Below, one piece after another: positions 8,421 through 17,442 of a DNA stretch of 50,636 bases. The translations under genes were made by a program, and so were the position numbers. Source of the stretch: Bacteroidota bacterium (GTDB lineage Bacteria > Bacteroidota > Ignavibacteria > UBA10030 > UBA6906); contig JAHBUR010000029.1 of NCBI GenBank assembly GCA_019637975.1, positions 1 to 50,636 on the forward strand, given 5' to 3'. Every line of letters starts with the position of its first letter. Within the stretch, counting starts at the first letter, position 1. Under the pieces are notes generated by a model. The model searched no databases. It was given only the letters and a program-made list of their open reading frames with translations, and was not told the DNA's origin.

Positions 8421-9494
8421 CTATGCAGCCTCCAAAATGCTGTACAACTCCACCTCCTCTTCCTTTCCCCGCAGTCTTATTCTGCCAATGCTCTGAGGGC
8501 TCAAATACTCTGTGCGGGGAAGTCTTTGCATCAAGTCGGCCGAAAGAAGAAGATCTTTCTGCAGCGTTGTACACTCCGTCCGGATGCGTGCTGCCGTGTT
8601 CACCGTATCACCGTGATAGACAATCTCCCGTTTTACGTCGCCGATCTCTCCCGTGATCACGGGGCCATAGTGATAGCCGGCCTTGAATTCTGGCACAAAG
8701 CCGTAGGTCTTCTCATACTTCTCTGCATTCATGAATATTGCGGCAGCAACTCTGAAGTAACACGCAATGCAATTCGCGTCTTTCAGTCCTTTCTCGCCTG
8801 TCCACGTCACAACCACTTCATCACCGACATATTGGTAGATTGTGCCTTTGCTTTCCACAATGGCGGGTGAAATATCGTGAAAGAAATCGTTGAGGAATTT
8901 GTGGTACCGGACGTTGCCGAGACGTTCCGCTATTGCCGTTGATGATTTAATGTCGAGGAACATGAAAATCCGTTCCTCTTCAATTGGTTGATGATACTTG
9001 CCGGTAACGAACATCAGCAGCGCGTTGTGGCCGAGCAGGCGGTTGACCTGCCGGATGAAATTGATGAGAAAGCTGGCCGCAAGCGCGTACACGATGACAC
9101 GGAGGAATTCACCGTTCCACAAGAAATCCTGGAACTTCGGGTCGTAAAAAGCGGCGGCGGTCGAAGTGTCATGCATCCAAGCTGCATGTATGAGAATAAC
9201 GTAGAACACCGTGACGCTGATAAGCATCACGTAGAACAGCGTCCGCAACGTGATCATGACACTGAACGAGAGCCGTTGGCGGTAGCGTGAAAACACGAAC
9301 ATCTCGGCTACCGACGTTCCCCATCCGAGAATCAACCCGATGACGACACCGTTGAACAATGAATGCCAGTGGAACTCGGCAAACACCAGAACGTAGGTAA
9401 TGCCGACGCAAAACATCACAAGGCTGGTATTGACAATCGAGCGGATTTGATGCTCGCGCCAGGATTGCAGGCGAAACGGAGATGACATGTGCAT
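8421..9494 (-). CDS. membrane class III adenylate/guanylate cyclase
   Basis: 357 residues. The N-terminal 150 residues carry four membrane helices in two hairpins; the C-terminal half is a class III cyclase domain. Metal-binding aspartates are in MFLDIKSS (D181) and YQYVGDEV (D225). Base-recognising Lys271 (EFKAGYHYG) and Asp295, plus the transition-state Asn299 and Arg303 in GDTVNTAARIR, are all present, so it should be active; the Lys/Asp pair favours ATP, hence cAMP. The ATG directly abuts the TAA of the LOG-family gene, with a second Met two codons on, so translation is likely coupled. Its fixed membrane domain may sense or only anchor. Confidence 0.9.
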   Translation of the reverse strand: MHMSSPFRLQSWREHQIRSIVNTSLVMFCVGITYVLVFAEFHWHSLFNGVVIGLILGWGTSVAEMFVFSRYRQRLSFSVMITLRTLFYVMLISVTVFYVILIHAAWMHDTSTAAAFYDPKFQDFLWNGEFLRVIVYALAASFLINFIRQVNRLLGHNALLMFVTGKYHQPIEEERIFMFLDIKSSTAIAERLGNVRYHKFLNDFFHDISPAIVESKGTIYQYVGDEVVVTWTGEKGLKDANCIACYFRVAAAIFMNAEKYEKTYGFVPEFKAGYHYGPVITGEIGDVKREIVYHGDTVNTAARIRTECTTLQKDLLLSADLMQRLPRTEYLSPQSIGRIRLRGKEEEVELYSILEAA

Positions 9495-10067
9495 TTAGCG
9501 GTCCATCCATTTGTCAGTGAAAGAGACCCGTGGAGCCTTCAAGCGGGAGAGAAGCACCTCGACATTCTCCTCGACATGAAGGAGATTGAGATGTTCAGCC
9601 TTGACGAACCGTTCAACAACTGTGTGCCGCAAAAAATCCGTCAACGCGTCAAAGTATCCGCCAACATTCAGCAATCCGACAGGTTTCGTCAGATAGCCGA
9701 GCTGATTCCACGTAATAACTTCGAACAACTCATCGAGCGTGCCCGTGCCTCCGGGCAGAGCCACGAATGCATCTGCAAGATCGTACATTGTGGCTTTCCG
9801 GATGTGCATGTCGTCCACAACATGAAGCTCGGTAAGCGAGTCATGCGCCACTTCTTTTTTCTTCAACGCTTCGGGAATGACACCAACGGCTTTCCCCCCA
9901 TTCGAGAGAACAGCGTCGGCAATATGCCCCATCAATCCAACTTTTCCTCCTCCAAAAATGAGTGTGATGCGCTCACGTGCAAGAAGAGCCCCAAGCGTCT
10001 CAGCAGCCCGGGCATACGCACCGTTGGCTCCGGGACTTGAACCGCAGAAAACACAAATGGAATTCAT
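9495..10067 (-). CDS. LOG-family protein (TIGR00730; nucleotide 5'-monophosphate phosphoribohydrolase)
   Basis: 190 residues, one Rossmann-like domain. The family signature PGGTGTLDE is at 105-113, MHIRK supplies the conserved Arg90-Lys91, and FCGSSPGA opens the fold. Known members (LOG) release a base from cytokinin riboside monophosphate or from AMP-type nucleotides; bacterial substrates are often undefined. The downstream cyclase starts on the base after its stop, so the two are co-expressed. Because one enzyme cleaves nucleoside monophosphates and the other makes cyclic ones, a link through AMP pools is conceivable but unproven. Confidence 0.92.
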   Translation of the reverse strand: MNSICVFCGSSPGANGAYARAAETLGALLARERITLIFGGGKVGLMGHIADAVLSNGGKAVGVIPEALKKKEVAHDSLTELHVVDDMHIRKATMYDLADAFVALPGGTGTLDELFEVITWNQLGYLTKPVGLLNVGGYFDALTDFLRHTVVERFVKAEHLNLLHVEENVEVLLSRLKAPRVSFTDKWMDR

Positions 10068-10184
10068 ATGACTGACTATCGAGGAGTTGATGGAGAGATG
10101 AGAACCGGAAAGGCCTCAAGAGCTTTTGTTCTGAATATAGGCAGACTTGAGTTAGAATGGTAGCGTGAGAAGGTTCGCCCTGCC

Positions 10185-10214
10185 TGCGGGACTCCCCTGA
10201 ATGAGAGTCCCGCA
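10185..10214 (-). repeat. perfect 10-bp inverted repeat, possible transcription end
   Basis: TGCGGGACTC and GAGTCCCGCA form a perfect 10-pair stem with a 10-base loop, just after the small lipoprotein gene that ends at 10222. A six-T run follows on the plus strand but no gene reads that way; on the minus strand the hairpin lacks a U-tract. It could end or stabilise the minus-strand lipoprotein transcript. Confidence 0.5.
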
Positions 10215-10221
10215 AACTTTT

Positions 10222-10722
10222 TTACTTCTCGTCCGGCAATGGCTTGAGTTCGCGAGGCTCGATTCTCAAAGCTTGTTTCAAGCCCGCGTTCGGGCCGCCG
10301 ATCACGGTTATCTCCACGCTCCGGATGTTATCCGGCTTTGCGAAGGTGACCGTGAATGTTGCCTTGTCCAACTCCCCCGTATCCGGCTTTGTTGATCCGG
10401 CGGTACGAATTGCCCTCGGATTGTCAACGGCAACAATCGATACGGCACGCCCCTGTTCGTCCAATGCCTTCAACATTACATCTCCTTCAGCATGAATTGT
10501 CGGGCTCGGAACGCCCGTTGCACGGAACGGTGTTGCGATGTAGCCATCTTTCGTCGCTTCAACCCGGACGAGTAGAACCGGAATGGGCGAGTAGAGGGTT
10601 CGCGTTGCCGGCATGTTTTCAGGGTCGGACTTGAAATCTCCCATTTCCTTCTGTTGCACGTTATCGCGATTGCTGCACGAAAAAACAAGCAGCGTCATCA
10701 AGAACATGATTGTCGTTTTCAT
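10222..10722 (-). CDS. putative lipoprotein of unknown function
   Basis: 166 residues from the ATG at 10722, which overlaps the metallopeptidase stop as ATGA. The start MKTTIMFLMTLLVFSCSNRD gives a hydrophobic stretch followed by a lipobox-like VFSC with Cys16, so a lipid-anchored protein is likely. The body is strand-rich with Ig-like character (VMLKALDEQGRAVSIVAVDN; VEITVIGG), without recognisable catalytic residues. I do not recognise the family. Translational coupling to the HExxH lipoprotein suggests that the two work together at the membrane, for example as a partner or inhibitor; that is inference. Confidence 0.7.
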   Translation of the reverse strand: MKTTIMFLMTLLVFSCSNRDNVQQKEMGDFKSDPENMPATRTLYSPIPVLLVRVEATKDGYIATPFRATGVPSPTIHAEGDVMLKALDEQGRAVSIVAVDNPRAIRTAGSTKPDTGELDKATFTVTFAKPDNIRSVEITVIGGPNAGLKQALRIEPRELKPLPDEK

Positions 10723-11822
10723 GGCGTCTCCAGTTGTGAATAGAACCAACTGATTCGGTTGATGCACGTTCGCTCGAAATCGGGCATTGCTGCGTCGCCG
10801 TCATTCAGCATGATGCATTTGAGCGAGCTGGGTTCGGGCCTCCACCAACTCCCCTCAATATTCTGGCAATCGGCGGCAGGCCAGCCGTTCGATGTATTGT
10901 ACGACTCGCAGTTTGATTGGGAGTTGTAATTATTGTGGTGCGGGTCGCTTGACGTGTTGTGTCCGCCGCCTGCATATTCATCCATCAATTTGAATGCGGC
11001 ATGGCCGCTCTCGTGTGCCGCCGTGCCAATGTTGGTAGGCTCGGTACCGAAGTTGCCGCCGCTCGCCCAGTCACGTTTCACCGTTGTATGAATTACCGCG
11101 GCATGATCGATGATGGTAGAATTCTGCACGCTCGAAGGAATATCCATTGTTCTGGGGCTGGCGTCGAAATCGCTGATGAACCCGCGTTGCGGCGAGTAGT
11201 AGAACTGCCAGTATTTCTTCCCCATCTTCACGCCGTTGTTGATGTGATAGCCGTCGAAAATGAGCGGCTCGAGATCGGGAAGCATGCCGCGCGCTGTTGC
11301 ATAATCCGTTCTGTCGGCAACGAAGCACACATCTATCCTTTCGCCCGGGGCTCCGTTGCCCCACAGCGGAATGGGATTGTTGCCGAATGGCCAGTCGCCC
11401 GCAGCAAACGACCATTCTTCCTGCTTTGAGTTCCCCTTCTTGTCCGTCACTCTAAACAGGAACGTGAGGAACGTCGATGCCGGAAACCCGGTGAGTGTGT
11501 GGGTTTCATTGATGCTCGTCGGGTTGGAGGGGAAGTTCCACGTCTTGACGAGGCCCCACGTGCCGTTGTTCCGCTTTGTTGCCGTTTGCATGCCGTTCAC
11601 AACGGAGAGGGCATACTCATAGACATACAGCCTGGCCTGGCTGATGCCGTCGCCGTCGGTCGCCTTGACGGTGAAGTCAACGGACTGGTTATTTGACGGA
11701 TGAAGGGGTTTGTATCGCGTCGACATCCGTGCAATCGATGCGCAGCCTGTCAAGTAGAAGACGGAAGCCGCCAGTACCGCCGCCAACATCCCGCGCCGCG
11801 CAACGATTCGCATTGTGTTCAT
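10719..11822 (-). CDS. lipoprotein zinc metallopeptidase, M64-like
   Basis: 367 residues. The N-terminus has a signal peptide and clear lipobox LTGCAS (Cys27). Residues about 45-145 look like an Ig-type domain (FTVKATDGDGISQARLYVYEY). The catalytic domain has GTAAHESGHAAFKLMDEY: HExxH at 270-274 with the DEY at 281-283, as in IgA-protease family M64 (HExGHxxxxLxDEY). Five further cysteines (166, 305, 319, 336, 353) may form disulfides. GAGGTG precedes the start. Predicted to be a membrane-anchored protease facing the periplasm or surface; the target is unknown. The next gene overlaps its stop by four bases. Confidence 0.82.
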   Translation of the reverse strand: MNTMRIVARRGMLAAVLAASVFYLTGCASIARMSTRYKPLHPSNNQSVDFTVKATDGDGISQARLYVYEYALSVVNGMQTATKRNNGTWGLVKTWNFPSNPTSINETHTLTGFPASTFLTFLFRVTDKKGNSKQEEWSFAAGDWPFGNNPIPLWGNGAPGERIDVCFVADRTDYATARGMLPDLEPLIFDGYHINNGVKMGKKYWQFYYSPQRGFISDFDASPRTMDIPSSVQNSTIIDHAAVIHTTVKRDWASGGNFGTEPTNIGTAAHESGHAAFKLMDEYAGGGHNTSSDPHHNNYNSQSNCESYNTSNGWPAADCQNIEGSWWRPEPSSLKCIMLNDGDAAMPDFERTCINRISWFYSQLETP

Positions 11823-11934
11823 AGCACACCTCGTACTTTGGTGATTGATGTCCCCCCCCTTTCAGCATGCCCAGTATACTTCATTCCAATAACAGACAAC
11901 ATGCCGCAGATACGGTATTCGACGTAACCTGTGC

Positions 11935-14900
11935 CTATCCTTTCAGCCACTCTGCAAGCAAGTTGTATTTTTCTATCAGCCAAGTCATTACAGGATGCCC
12001 GAACAGCGCGTCGGCTCCGAGGGCAGCCAGCAAAATAAAAGCTGAAACAAGCAGTGTAACGAGAAGCCGGAGCCAGAACTTCTTCCCTTTGATGAAATCG
12101 CTGATAAGAAAGATAAGGAAATTCATTCCCAACGTAATTGCTGCGAGCGTGATGCCCAATTGCTGCATCGGAGTATTTGTGAGAAGAGTTCCGGAAACAA
12201 TCAGCAACGTTTCGAACACATACAGAACCTTGAGCCAATGCCGCACAAGAAGGTTGAGGAGGCTTCCAGGTACCGCCACAATAACAAGTCCCCAAAAAAC
12301 CTGACCCAATCGTGCAATCCACGAGCCGCCCGATTTGGAAAGATTACGCTTTTCGGATAGTTGTTCAAGCATTTTGCCGATGATGCGGCTCGCACGCGAC
12401 ATCGTTTTCAACGTCGCCTCCGGATTGGTGTTCCTGCTGATCGAATAACTCTCCCGGAAGAACTGCAAGAGACTCTCTTCCTTCAGAAGAAGGCGGAACA
12501 GGGCTTCGGCTTTTGTATTGACCGACTCCCCGTACTGTTTTGCCACAAGTTCGCGCAACTTCGCGATATCATCAATGCCCTTCGAATGAACCAATGACTC
12601 GGCCAGTACCTTGCTGAGTGTGCGGACATCCTGCGGCCGCAAATCTTCCTTGAGAATCTCTTCCTGCGCTTCTTGAATGAGCTTGTCGCGCAACTCTTTG
12701 TGCACGTCTCCCGGCAACAACGAACTGATGATGCGCTCCGCACCGTCAAGTCTTCCCCACAGAATATCATTCTCACGCCAGACCCGATCGAGGAAGGCGC
12801 CAAAATTGCCCAATGCCGTGCCGGCAAGTTTCTTCCTGCCGTCGGGTTTTGCGCCTTCTTCTTTCTCATCAATCAAGCTTGTCGCATCTTCAGGACTTAT
12901 CCGTATCACCTCCACGACATCAAGCTCTCCCGCATCGGCACTGTACAACACGGGAAACGTGATCATGTCATAATCATCGTAGAATTGATAATAGTGCCAG
13001 AGACATTCGCGGGCTCTTTTCTCGGGCGAGTTGGCAGAAAGGGAGGATTTGTGGGGATTCAGCGCCTGCGAGCAGATTTCAGAAGCCTTGCCTGTTGCCT
13101 TGAAAATGAACGACGATAATTCGGCGGCAAGCGTTGTGAGGCCTTTTTCCAGAGACTTCTGCTGCAAAAGATGTTTCGCTTCATTCATGCGGAAATTCTC
13201 GGTCGGCTCATTCAGCAGCTTTCTGATTTGCTCGGGTGTTATGCCGGTGCTGACAACGAACTGATGAAGCGGGTTTTTTTCAACCCGGGCCCGCAACGCG
13301 CTGCGAGCCCCGTTCAACACGGAATACGCGGAAGCAAGCGATGCCCGGATGTTCAGAAGTTCCTGCCGGAATGCAGTCTCATTCAGGTCTTTCAGGTCGT
13401 ACTTCACCCCGATATTGTCGAGAACGCTTTCGGCATCCCGGCCACCGCCGTGCAGAACGTCAAGCTTGCCCTGCACGAACGCAAGCCGCCGCAATCTGTA
13501 GCCGAGGTCGAATTCGAGCAGAAATCTGTTCTCCGTTGCCCGCGAATCTTTCCGTTCTTTGTAGATTGTGTAGTGCATGCTTCGCCAGGCGCGCACAAGG
13601 TAGCGGATTCCTAACAGTTGATCGGAATCTTCATCCAGCCCCGATGCACGGGTGATCAGTTCGGCAATCTGATCCGTGACAGAACCGACTTTCAGGCGTT
13701 GATAGCCGCCGTATGCAATACCCTTCTTCCGGATCATCTCCGCCAGATCCTGCTCGGCCCATTTCGGACCGGGCAGTGATTCCGAGCGATCGCCTTCGTT
13801 GCCGTATTTGACATCCACTTCGATGCCGGTGGTAATGCGGCTGATGCGTTCGATGAGACTGTTACGCTGCAGAACGCGCTGCAGATCTTCACGAATTGTT
13901 TCATACCGGGGGAGAACAAGAAGCGCGGCATTCACGTTTTCCAACGCATCCGGTTTTTCGCTTGAGACTCCCGATTGCTGAGGATGTTCGGGAGCCGGCT
14001 CGATGTAAATCAGTTTTCTGTCAACCGGAAAATCAGCCTGACGTGTCATCAACGCATCAATTGCATAGCTGAAGGGTTTGTTGTCAAGGTAGCCGCCGTC
14101 GCCGAACGACCGGACCCGGAACGGAATCTCGGACGCCGAACGGTATCCTTCGATGAACCGCGCCCAGCGTTCGCTGGCAGACGTGCTGGAAGAATCGTCG
14201 TTGTGCGGCGGAACGTGTTTCACGACGCTATCAATATCGTCAAGCCGCATTGGCTCGAACGCAAACGGAAACGACGACGTGCAGCGGGCCGCAAAGGCGA
14301 GAAACGGATTGAAATCCCTCGTGAAATCGTTCCGAATCGATTCGCCGTCCTCCGTCACACGATCAACATAATCCGTCTGTGCCTCCGTTTCGGATGCCGT
14401 TGTATAGTATTTGAAATGGAAGACGTTCTTATGCCTTCTCTCGTACACAACCGTGTCGGCAAGCCGGAGCGGCACAATAACGCCGTGAAGATCTGTTGCG
14501 GTAACAAAGAGATCAACTTCCGTTCCGTAGGGCGATTGCGCGATGCGAGTACTGTCGCGGGACTTCTCCATGTCGTCAAACGCTTTCAGCAGCTTCAGAT
14601 ACATCCGGTTGCTGTTGAGAAGCGATTGGGGTTGCCGTTGCCGGGTCAGAGGCAGATTCTTCACCGACTCCTTGTCGTTCAACAACAGTGCGATATCTCC
14701 TTCGTCAACCCACAACTGTTTCAGGTCGTTCATCAATTGATTGTTGGCGAGAGCCTTGGCAAGAAAGATGGCATTGATGCCGCCGGCGGATGTGCCGGAA
14801 AGAATGTCAACAACAAATCGCGTCCTGATCGGATCATCCGGCAGGGATTCCCGGAAAATTTCCTCATGATTGCTGATGATCTGCCCGAGCTTTCGATACA

Positions 14901-15114
14901 CTCTTTCCGTGCCGGACAACTGATCGTTGGTGAACAGGGGCTTGTCGGGGCGTTTGTTGTCGGCGGGGGCGGTTGCACGTACGAGGTGGTACAATTCCTG
15001 CGCGATTCCGTTGATGTAAATGGCAAGCGAAACGCCGCCGTACATCACTATAGCAAATCGAACTTCCTGGGTATATGCACAACGCGGCGAAGCGGACGGC
15101 GCGGGGGTAGACAT
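11935..15114 (-). CDS. large patatin-like phospholipase with C-terminal membrane domain (TIGR03607-like)
   Basis: 1059 residues. The N-terminal patatin domain has an oxyanion-type GGVSLAIYINGI (26-37), the nucleophile elbow LSGTSAGG (Ser109) and SFGDGGYLDN (Asp339), the complete Ser-Asp dyad of patatin lipid acyl hydrolases. A long, mostly helical middle region (about 400-950) has no motif I recognise, and the last 110 residues contain three or four hydrophobic helices. Overall build matches the 'patatin-related protein' family TIGR03607. Likely hydrolyses membrane phospholipids or a lipid-like ester while anchored in the inner membrane. A near-consensus promoter lies just upstream. Confidence 0.88.
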   Translation of the reverse strand: MSTPAPSASPRCAYTQEVRFAIVMYGGVSLAIYINGIAQELYHLVRATAPADNKRPDKPLFTNDQLSGTERVYRKLGQIISNHEEIFRESLPDDPIRTRFVVDILSGTSAGGINAIFLAKALANNQLMNDLKQLWVDEGDIALLLNDKESVKNLPLTRQRQPQSLLNSNRMYLKLLKAFDDMEKSRDSTRIAQSPYGTEVDLFVTATDLHGVIVPLRLADTVVYERRHKNVFHFKYYTTASETEAQTDYVDRVTEDGESIRNDFTRDFNPFLAFAARCTSSFPFAFEPMRLDDIDSVVKHVPPHNDDSSSTSASERWARFIEGYRSASEIPFRVRSFGDGGYLDNKPFSYAIDALMTRQADFPVDRKLIYIEPAPEHPQQSGVSSEKPDALENVNAALLVLPRYETIREDLQRVLQRNSLIERISRITTGIEVDVKYGNEGDRSESLPGPKWAEQDLAEMIRKKGIAYGGYQRLKVGSVTDQIAELITRASGLDEDSDQLLGIRYLVRAWRSMHYTIYKERKDSRATENRFLLEFDLGYRLRRLAFVQGKLDVLHGGGRDAESVLDNIGVKYDLKDLNETAFRQELLNIRASLASAYSVLNGARSALRARVEKNPLHQFVVSTGITPEQIRKLLNEPTENFRMNEAKHLLQQKSLEKGLTTLAAELSSFIFKATGKASEICSQALNPHKSSLSANSPEKRARECLWHYYQFYDDYDMITFPVLYSADAGELDVVEVIRISPEDATSLIDEKEEGAKPDGRKKLAGTALGNFGAFLDRVWRENDILWGRLDGAERIISSLLPGDVHKELRDKLIQEAQEEILKEDLRPQDVRTLSKVLAESLVHSKGIDDIAKLRELVAKQYGESVNTKAEALFRLLLKEESLLQFFRESYSISRNTNPEATLKTMSRASRIIGKMLEQLSEKRNLSKSGGSWIARLGQVFWGLVIVAVPGSLLNLLVRHWLKVLYVFETLLIVSGTLLTNTPMQQLGITLAAITLGMNFLIFLISDFIKGKKFWLRLLVTLLVSAFILLAALGADALFGHPVMTWLIEKYNLLAEWLKG

Positions 15115-15162
15115 GAAGTCTCCGGGGGATGTTGATAAAAGAACAGCAATGATTCGGGAAGA

Positions 15163-15191
15163 ATCTTACTCAAACCAACATCGAATGTCAA
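15163..15191 (-). promoter_or_regulatory. sigma70-like promoter of the patatin gene
   Basis: On the minus strand TTGACA (15191-15186) and TAAGAT (15168-15163) are separated by exactly 17 bases, 49 bases upstream of the patatin ATG. The -35 box is a perfect consensus. Confidence 0.7.
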
Positions 15192-15214
15192 GCCTTTACC
15201 CCGGACTCATGCAA

Positions 15215-15661
15215 CTACTGCGGATATGATCTCACAAGTCTGCTTACCCAGCAGTGAACGGCGTGAATCGACTTGACGGGCTCGGTGAACATCAAGATGC
15301 ACTGTCCGCAAACGAGATTGAGGCCGTGTTGCTTCGCATACGCAATCGCCTGATCGGATTCCGCCCCTTGTTGCAGCCAGATGTTGGTGATGCCTTTGGT
15401 GTGAGCCCGGGCAACGATTTCCGCAGCAGCCTCGGGGTGCACAACAACCACAATTGACGTCACCGAATCGGGCAATTCGTCGACGCTCGCGAGGCACGGC
15501 ATGCCTTCAACCAAAGGAAGGTGCGGAGAGACGGGATAAACTGCAAAACCCTTGTTTTTCATTTCACGCAAGATGACATTGCCGAATTTTCTGCTGTTGC
15601 GCGAGACCCCGACAACTCCAAATGCCCTGGAAGCGAAGAACTGTTGAATTGATGTTTTCAT
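15215..15661 (-). CDS. CoA-binding domain protein (YccU type)
   Basis: 148 residues, one Rossmann-like CoA_binding_2 domain: FGVVGVSRNSRKFGN near the N-terminus, then GFAVYPVSP, the central SIVVVVHPEAAAEIV and IWLQQGAESDQAI. Small stand-alone proteins of this type bind CoA but have no settled function. Length is normal. It stands alone, divergent from the DUF4382 lipoprotein, with a 100-base gap before the patatin gene. Family assignment is firm, role unknown. Confidence 0.9.
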   Translation of the reverse strand: MKTSIQQFFASRAFGVVGVSRNSRKFGNVILREMKNKGFAVYPVSPHLPLVEGMPCLASVDELPDSVTSIVVVVHPEAAAEIVARAHTKGITNIWLQQGAESDQAIAYAKQHGLNLVCGQCILMFTEPVKSIHAVHCWVSRLVRSYPQ

Positions 15662-15795
15662 AATATTCTACCTGATTTGCCTCAAGATTAGATTTTCTTA
15701 ACCGGATTCTCTTTCCGACTCAAAATATCTATGTTGGGATTGTCACATTTTCTTAGACCGTGTCTTCGTATGGTTTGTGTAGAAAGGGGAGTTTC

Positions 15796-16602
15796 ATGAC
15801 CAGAGTCTTGTATTCGTTTCTTGTTGTCCTGCCGCTGTTTCTGCTTTCATCGTGTTTGAAAGATCATGACCCGACCGGTCCGGATCCGGAAGGGGAAACG
15901 GGAACCCTTATCATTCGCATGACGGATAGCCCGATCACGTTCGACTCGGTTCTCATCCGGATTGACAGTGTTCGTATTCACGCCAGCAACTCCGACACCC
16001 TTTCATCGGGATGGCACACGATTAACCGGACACGTGCCGTTTACAATCTCCTTTCTCTAACGAACGGGGTAGACACCGTCATCGGCAGGGCGCCACTGCC
16101 GCCGGGAACATATTCCCAGCTCCGTCTGCATATCGGTACAGGGAGTCGCGTTGTCGTTGGAGGCGTCTCTCATCCTCTCACCATTCCCAGCGGATCGCAA
16201 AGCGGTTTGAAGCTCAACATCCACGCAACAATTGAACCGAACACCACCTACACACTGCTTCTCGATTTCGATGCTGCCCGATCTATTCTCCGGACAGGCA
16301 ACGGGAGTTTCATGCTGAGGCCGGTTCTCCGCGTTATAACAACAGCACAGACAGGCACGATCAGCGGGCATGTTGTGCCTGCATCGACGCGTCCGATTGT
16401 CACCGCCTATAACGCCATGGATACGATCTCTACAATGGCAGATGCATCGGGAGCGTACACCCTGGCATATCTCCCTCCATCATCGTACTTCGTCCATTTT
16501 GCACCTACAGATACGACGTACCGCGATTTCACTGTCGCAGGCGTTATTGTCTGGCCGGGCGTTACCACTCCGTTGGGCACAATAACGTTGCAGCCGCGGT
16601 AG
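15796..16602 (+). CDS. DUF4382 lipoprotein
   Basis: 268 residues from the ATG at 15796, preceded by GAAAGGGGA. The signal peptide ends in the lipobox LLSSC. Residues about 30-175 match the DUF4382 pattern (GTLIIRMTDSPITFDSVLIR, then YNLLSLTNGVDTVIG and LPPGTYSQLRLHIG), followed by a carboxypeptidase-regulatory-like beta-sandwich (TGTISGHVVPAS ... GAYTLAYLPPSSYFVHF). No catalytic site is seen. It is an envelope lipoprotein of unknown role; the second domain usually serves as a structural module. The gene is monocistronic, convergent with the next one. Confidence 0.88.
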   Translation: MTRVLYSFLVVLPLFLLSSCLKDHDPTGPDPEGETGTLIIRMTDSPITFDSVLIRIDSVRIHASNSDTLSSGWHTINRTRAVYNLLSLTNGVDTVIGRAPLPPGTYSQLRLHIGTGSRVVVGGVSHPLTIPSGSQSGLKLNIHATIEPNTTYTLLLDFDAARSILRTGNGSFMLRPVLRVITTAQTGTISGHVVPASTRPIVTAYNAMDTISTMADASGAYTLAYLPPSSYFVHFAPTDTTYRDFTVAGVIVWPGVTTPLGTITLQPR

Positions 16603-16628
16603 GGATCGTCGGAAGTCCCGGTCAGGTG

Positions 16629-17351
16629 TTACTCCAACACATGCTCAAGCACTTGATACTCCGTGTGCAATTTTTCGATTGCGGCGGTAATAGTTTCCTT
16701 GTTGTTTGATTCTATTGCAGCCGCCAATGCGTCAACCGAGACGGAGAGTGCCGCCCGCTTCTCAACAAAAACGGGTTCAATCCCTTTTCGTTTCTCGGGC
16801 AAGGTTGCGTTGTTCAATAGGCTCATTTTCTCCTTCAGCTCTGTAACGGATCCCTTGATGTTCTCGATATTATACTCCGGTAAATAGTAGTGATACAGCG
16901 GATAGAGCACTGTATGGAATGCATCGAGTTCGGCTAATGGCGGACGCATAACCCGGACGAGCTTCTCGTACTGCGTGTGGAGTTTTTCCGCAACATCAAG
17001 CAGTAGCTTGTCGTTCTCATCTTTCACGGCATTCTTGTAGTTTGCTACTATTCGCTGCAACTGATCAACCCCTTTCTCCCACGCTTCCTTCTTGTCCCGA
17101 AAAATCCCGGGAAGTTCGGCGCCTGAAACCGCGTTTGCGTGCTTTTCAACTTCCGGCAGCAACGATCTGAGCATGGCAATATCCTTCTCCGGCCAGGCTG
17201 TATGCCAAAGCTGGAAGATGACTGCGTGAAATTCCTTCAGTGCCGGGACCTCGGCTTTCAGTTCGGCGCCCAGCTCGTGCGGCTTCTCCTGCGCTATACA
17301 AACAGATGCAACGAACAAACACCGTACTGCAATGAAATAGATCCTCTTCAT
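16629..17351 (-). CDS. periplasmic helical protein with internal duplication and conserved histidines
   Basis: 240 residues from the ATG at 17351, with AGAGGT upstream and a signal peptide ending VCIA. I do not recognise a named family. The mature protein is two copies of a helical unit of about 100 residues. Matching blocks are EFHAVIFQLWHTAWPEKDI with AFHTVLYPLYHYYLPEYNI, AELPGIFRDKKEAW with the later LPEKRKGIEPVFVEKRAAL, and VAEKLHTQYEKL with AIEKLHTEYQVL. Three histidines per copy (FH, (W/Y)H, LHT) are kept, which suggests metal or heme binding in a four-helix arrangement; this is inference. It lies 91 bases downstream of gpmA but has its own ribosome site. Confidence 0.8.
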   Translation of the reverse strand: MKRIYFIAVRCLFVASVCIAQEKPHELGAELKAEVPALKEFHAVIFQLWHTAWPEKDIAMLRSLLPEVEKHANAVSGAELPGIFRDKKEAWEKGVDQLQRIVANYKNAVKDENDKLLLDVAEKLHTQYEKLVRVMRPPLAELDAFHTVLYPLYHYYLPEYNIENIKGSVTELKEKMSLLNNATLPEKRKGIEPVFVEKRAALSVSVDALAAAIESNNKETITAAIEKLHTEYQVLEHVLE

Positions 17352-17442
17352 TGTGACCTCTTGTGATTTTGTTAATGTGGAAGAACAGGAGGAAGAAAAG
17401 GGGGATTCCGGAACATTCCTTCGCGCGGAACGTTCCTGCCAC

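Noticed and set aside
13975..15135. A 386-codon plus-strand open frame opposite the patatin gene
   Set aside because: Fully antisense to the catalytic domain with GTSAGG and DGG motifs; no start context or family signature.
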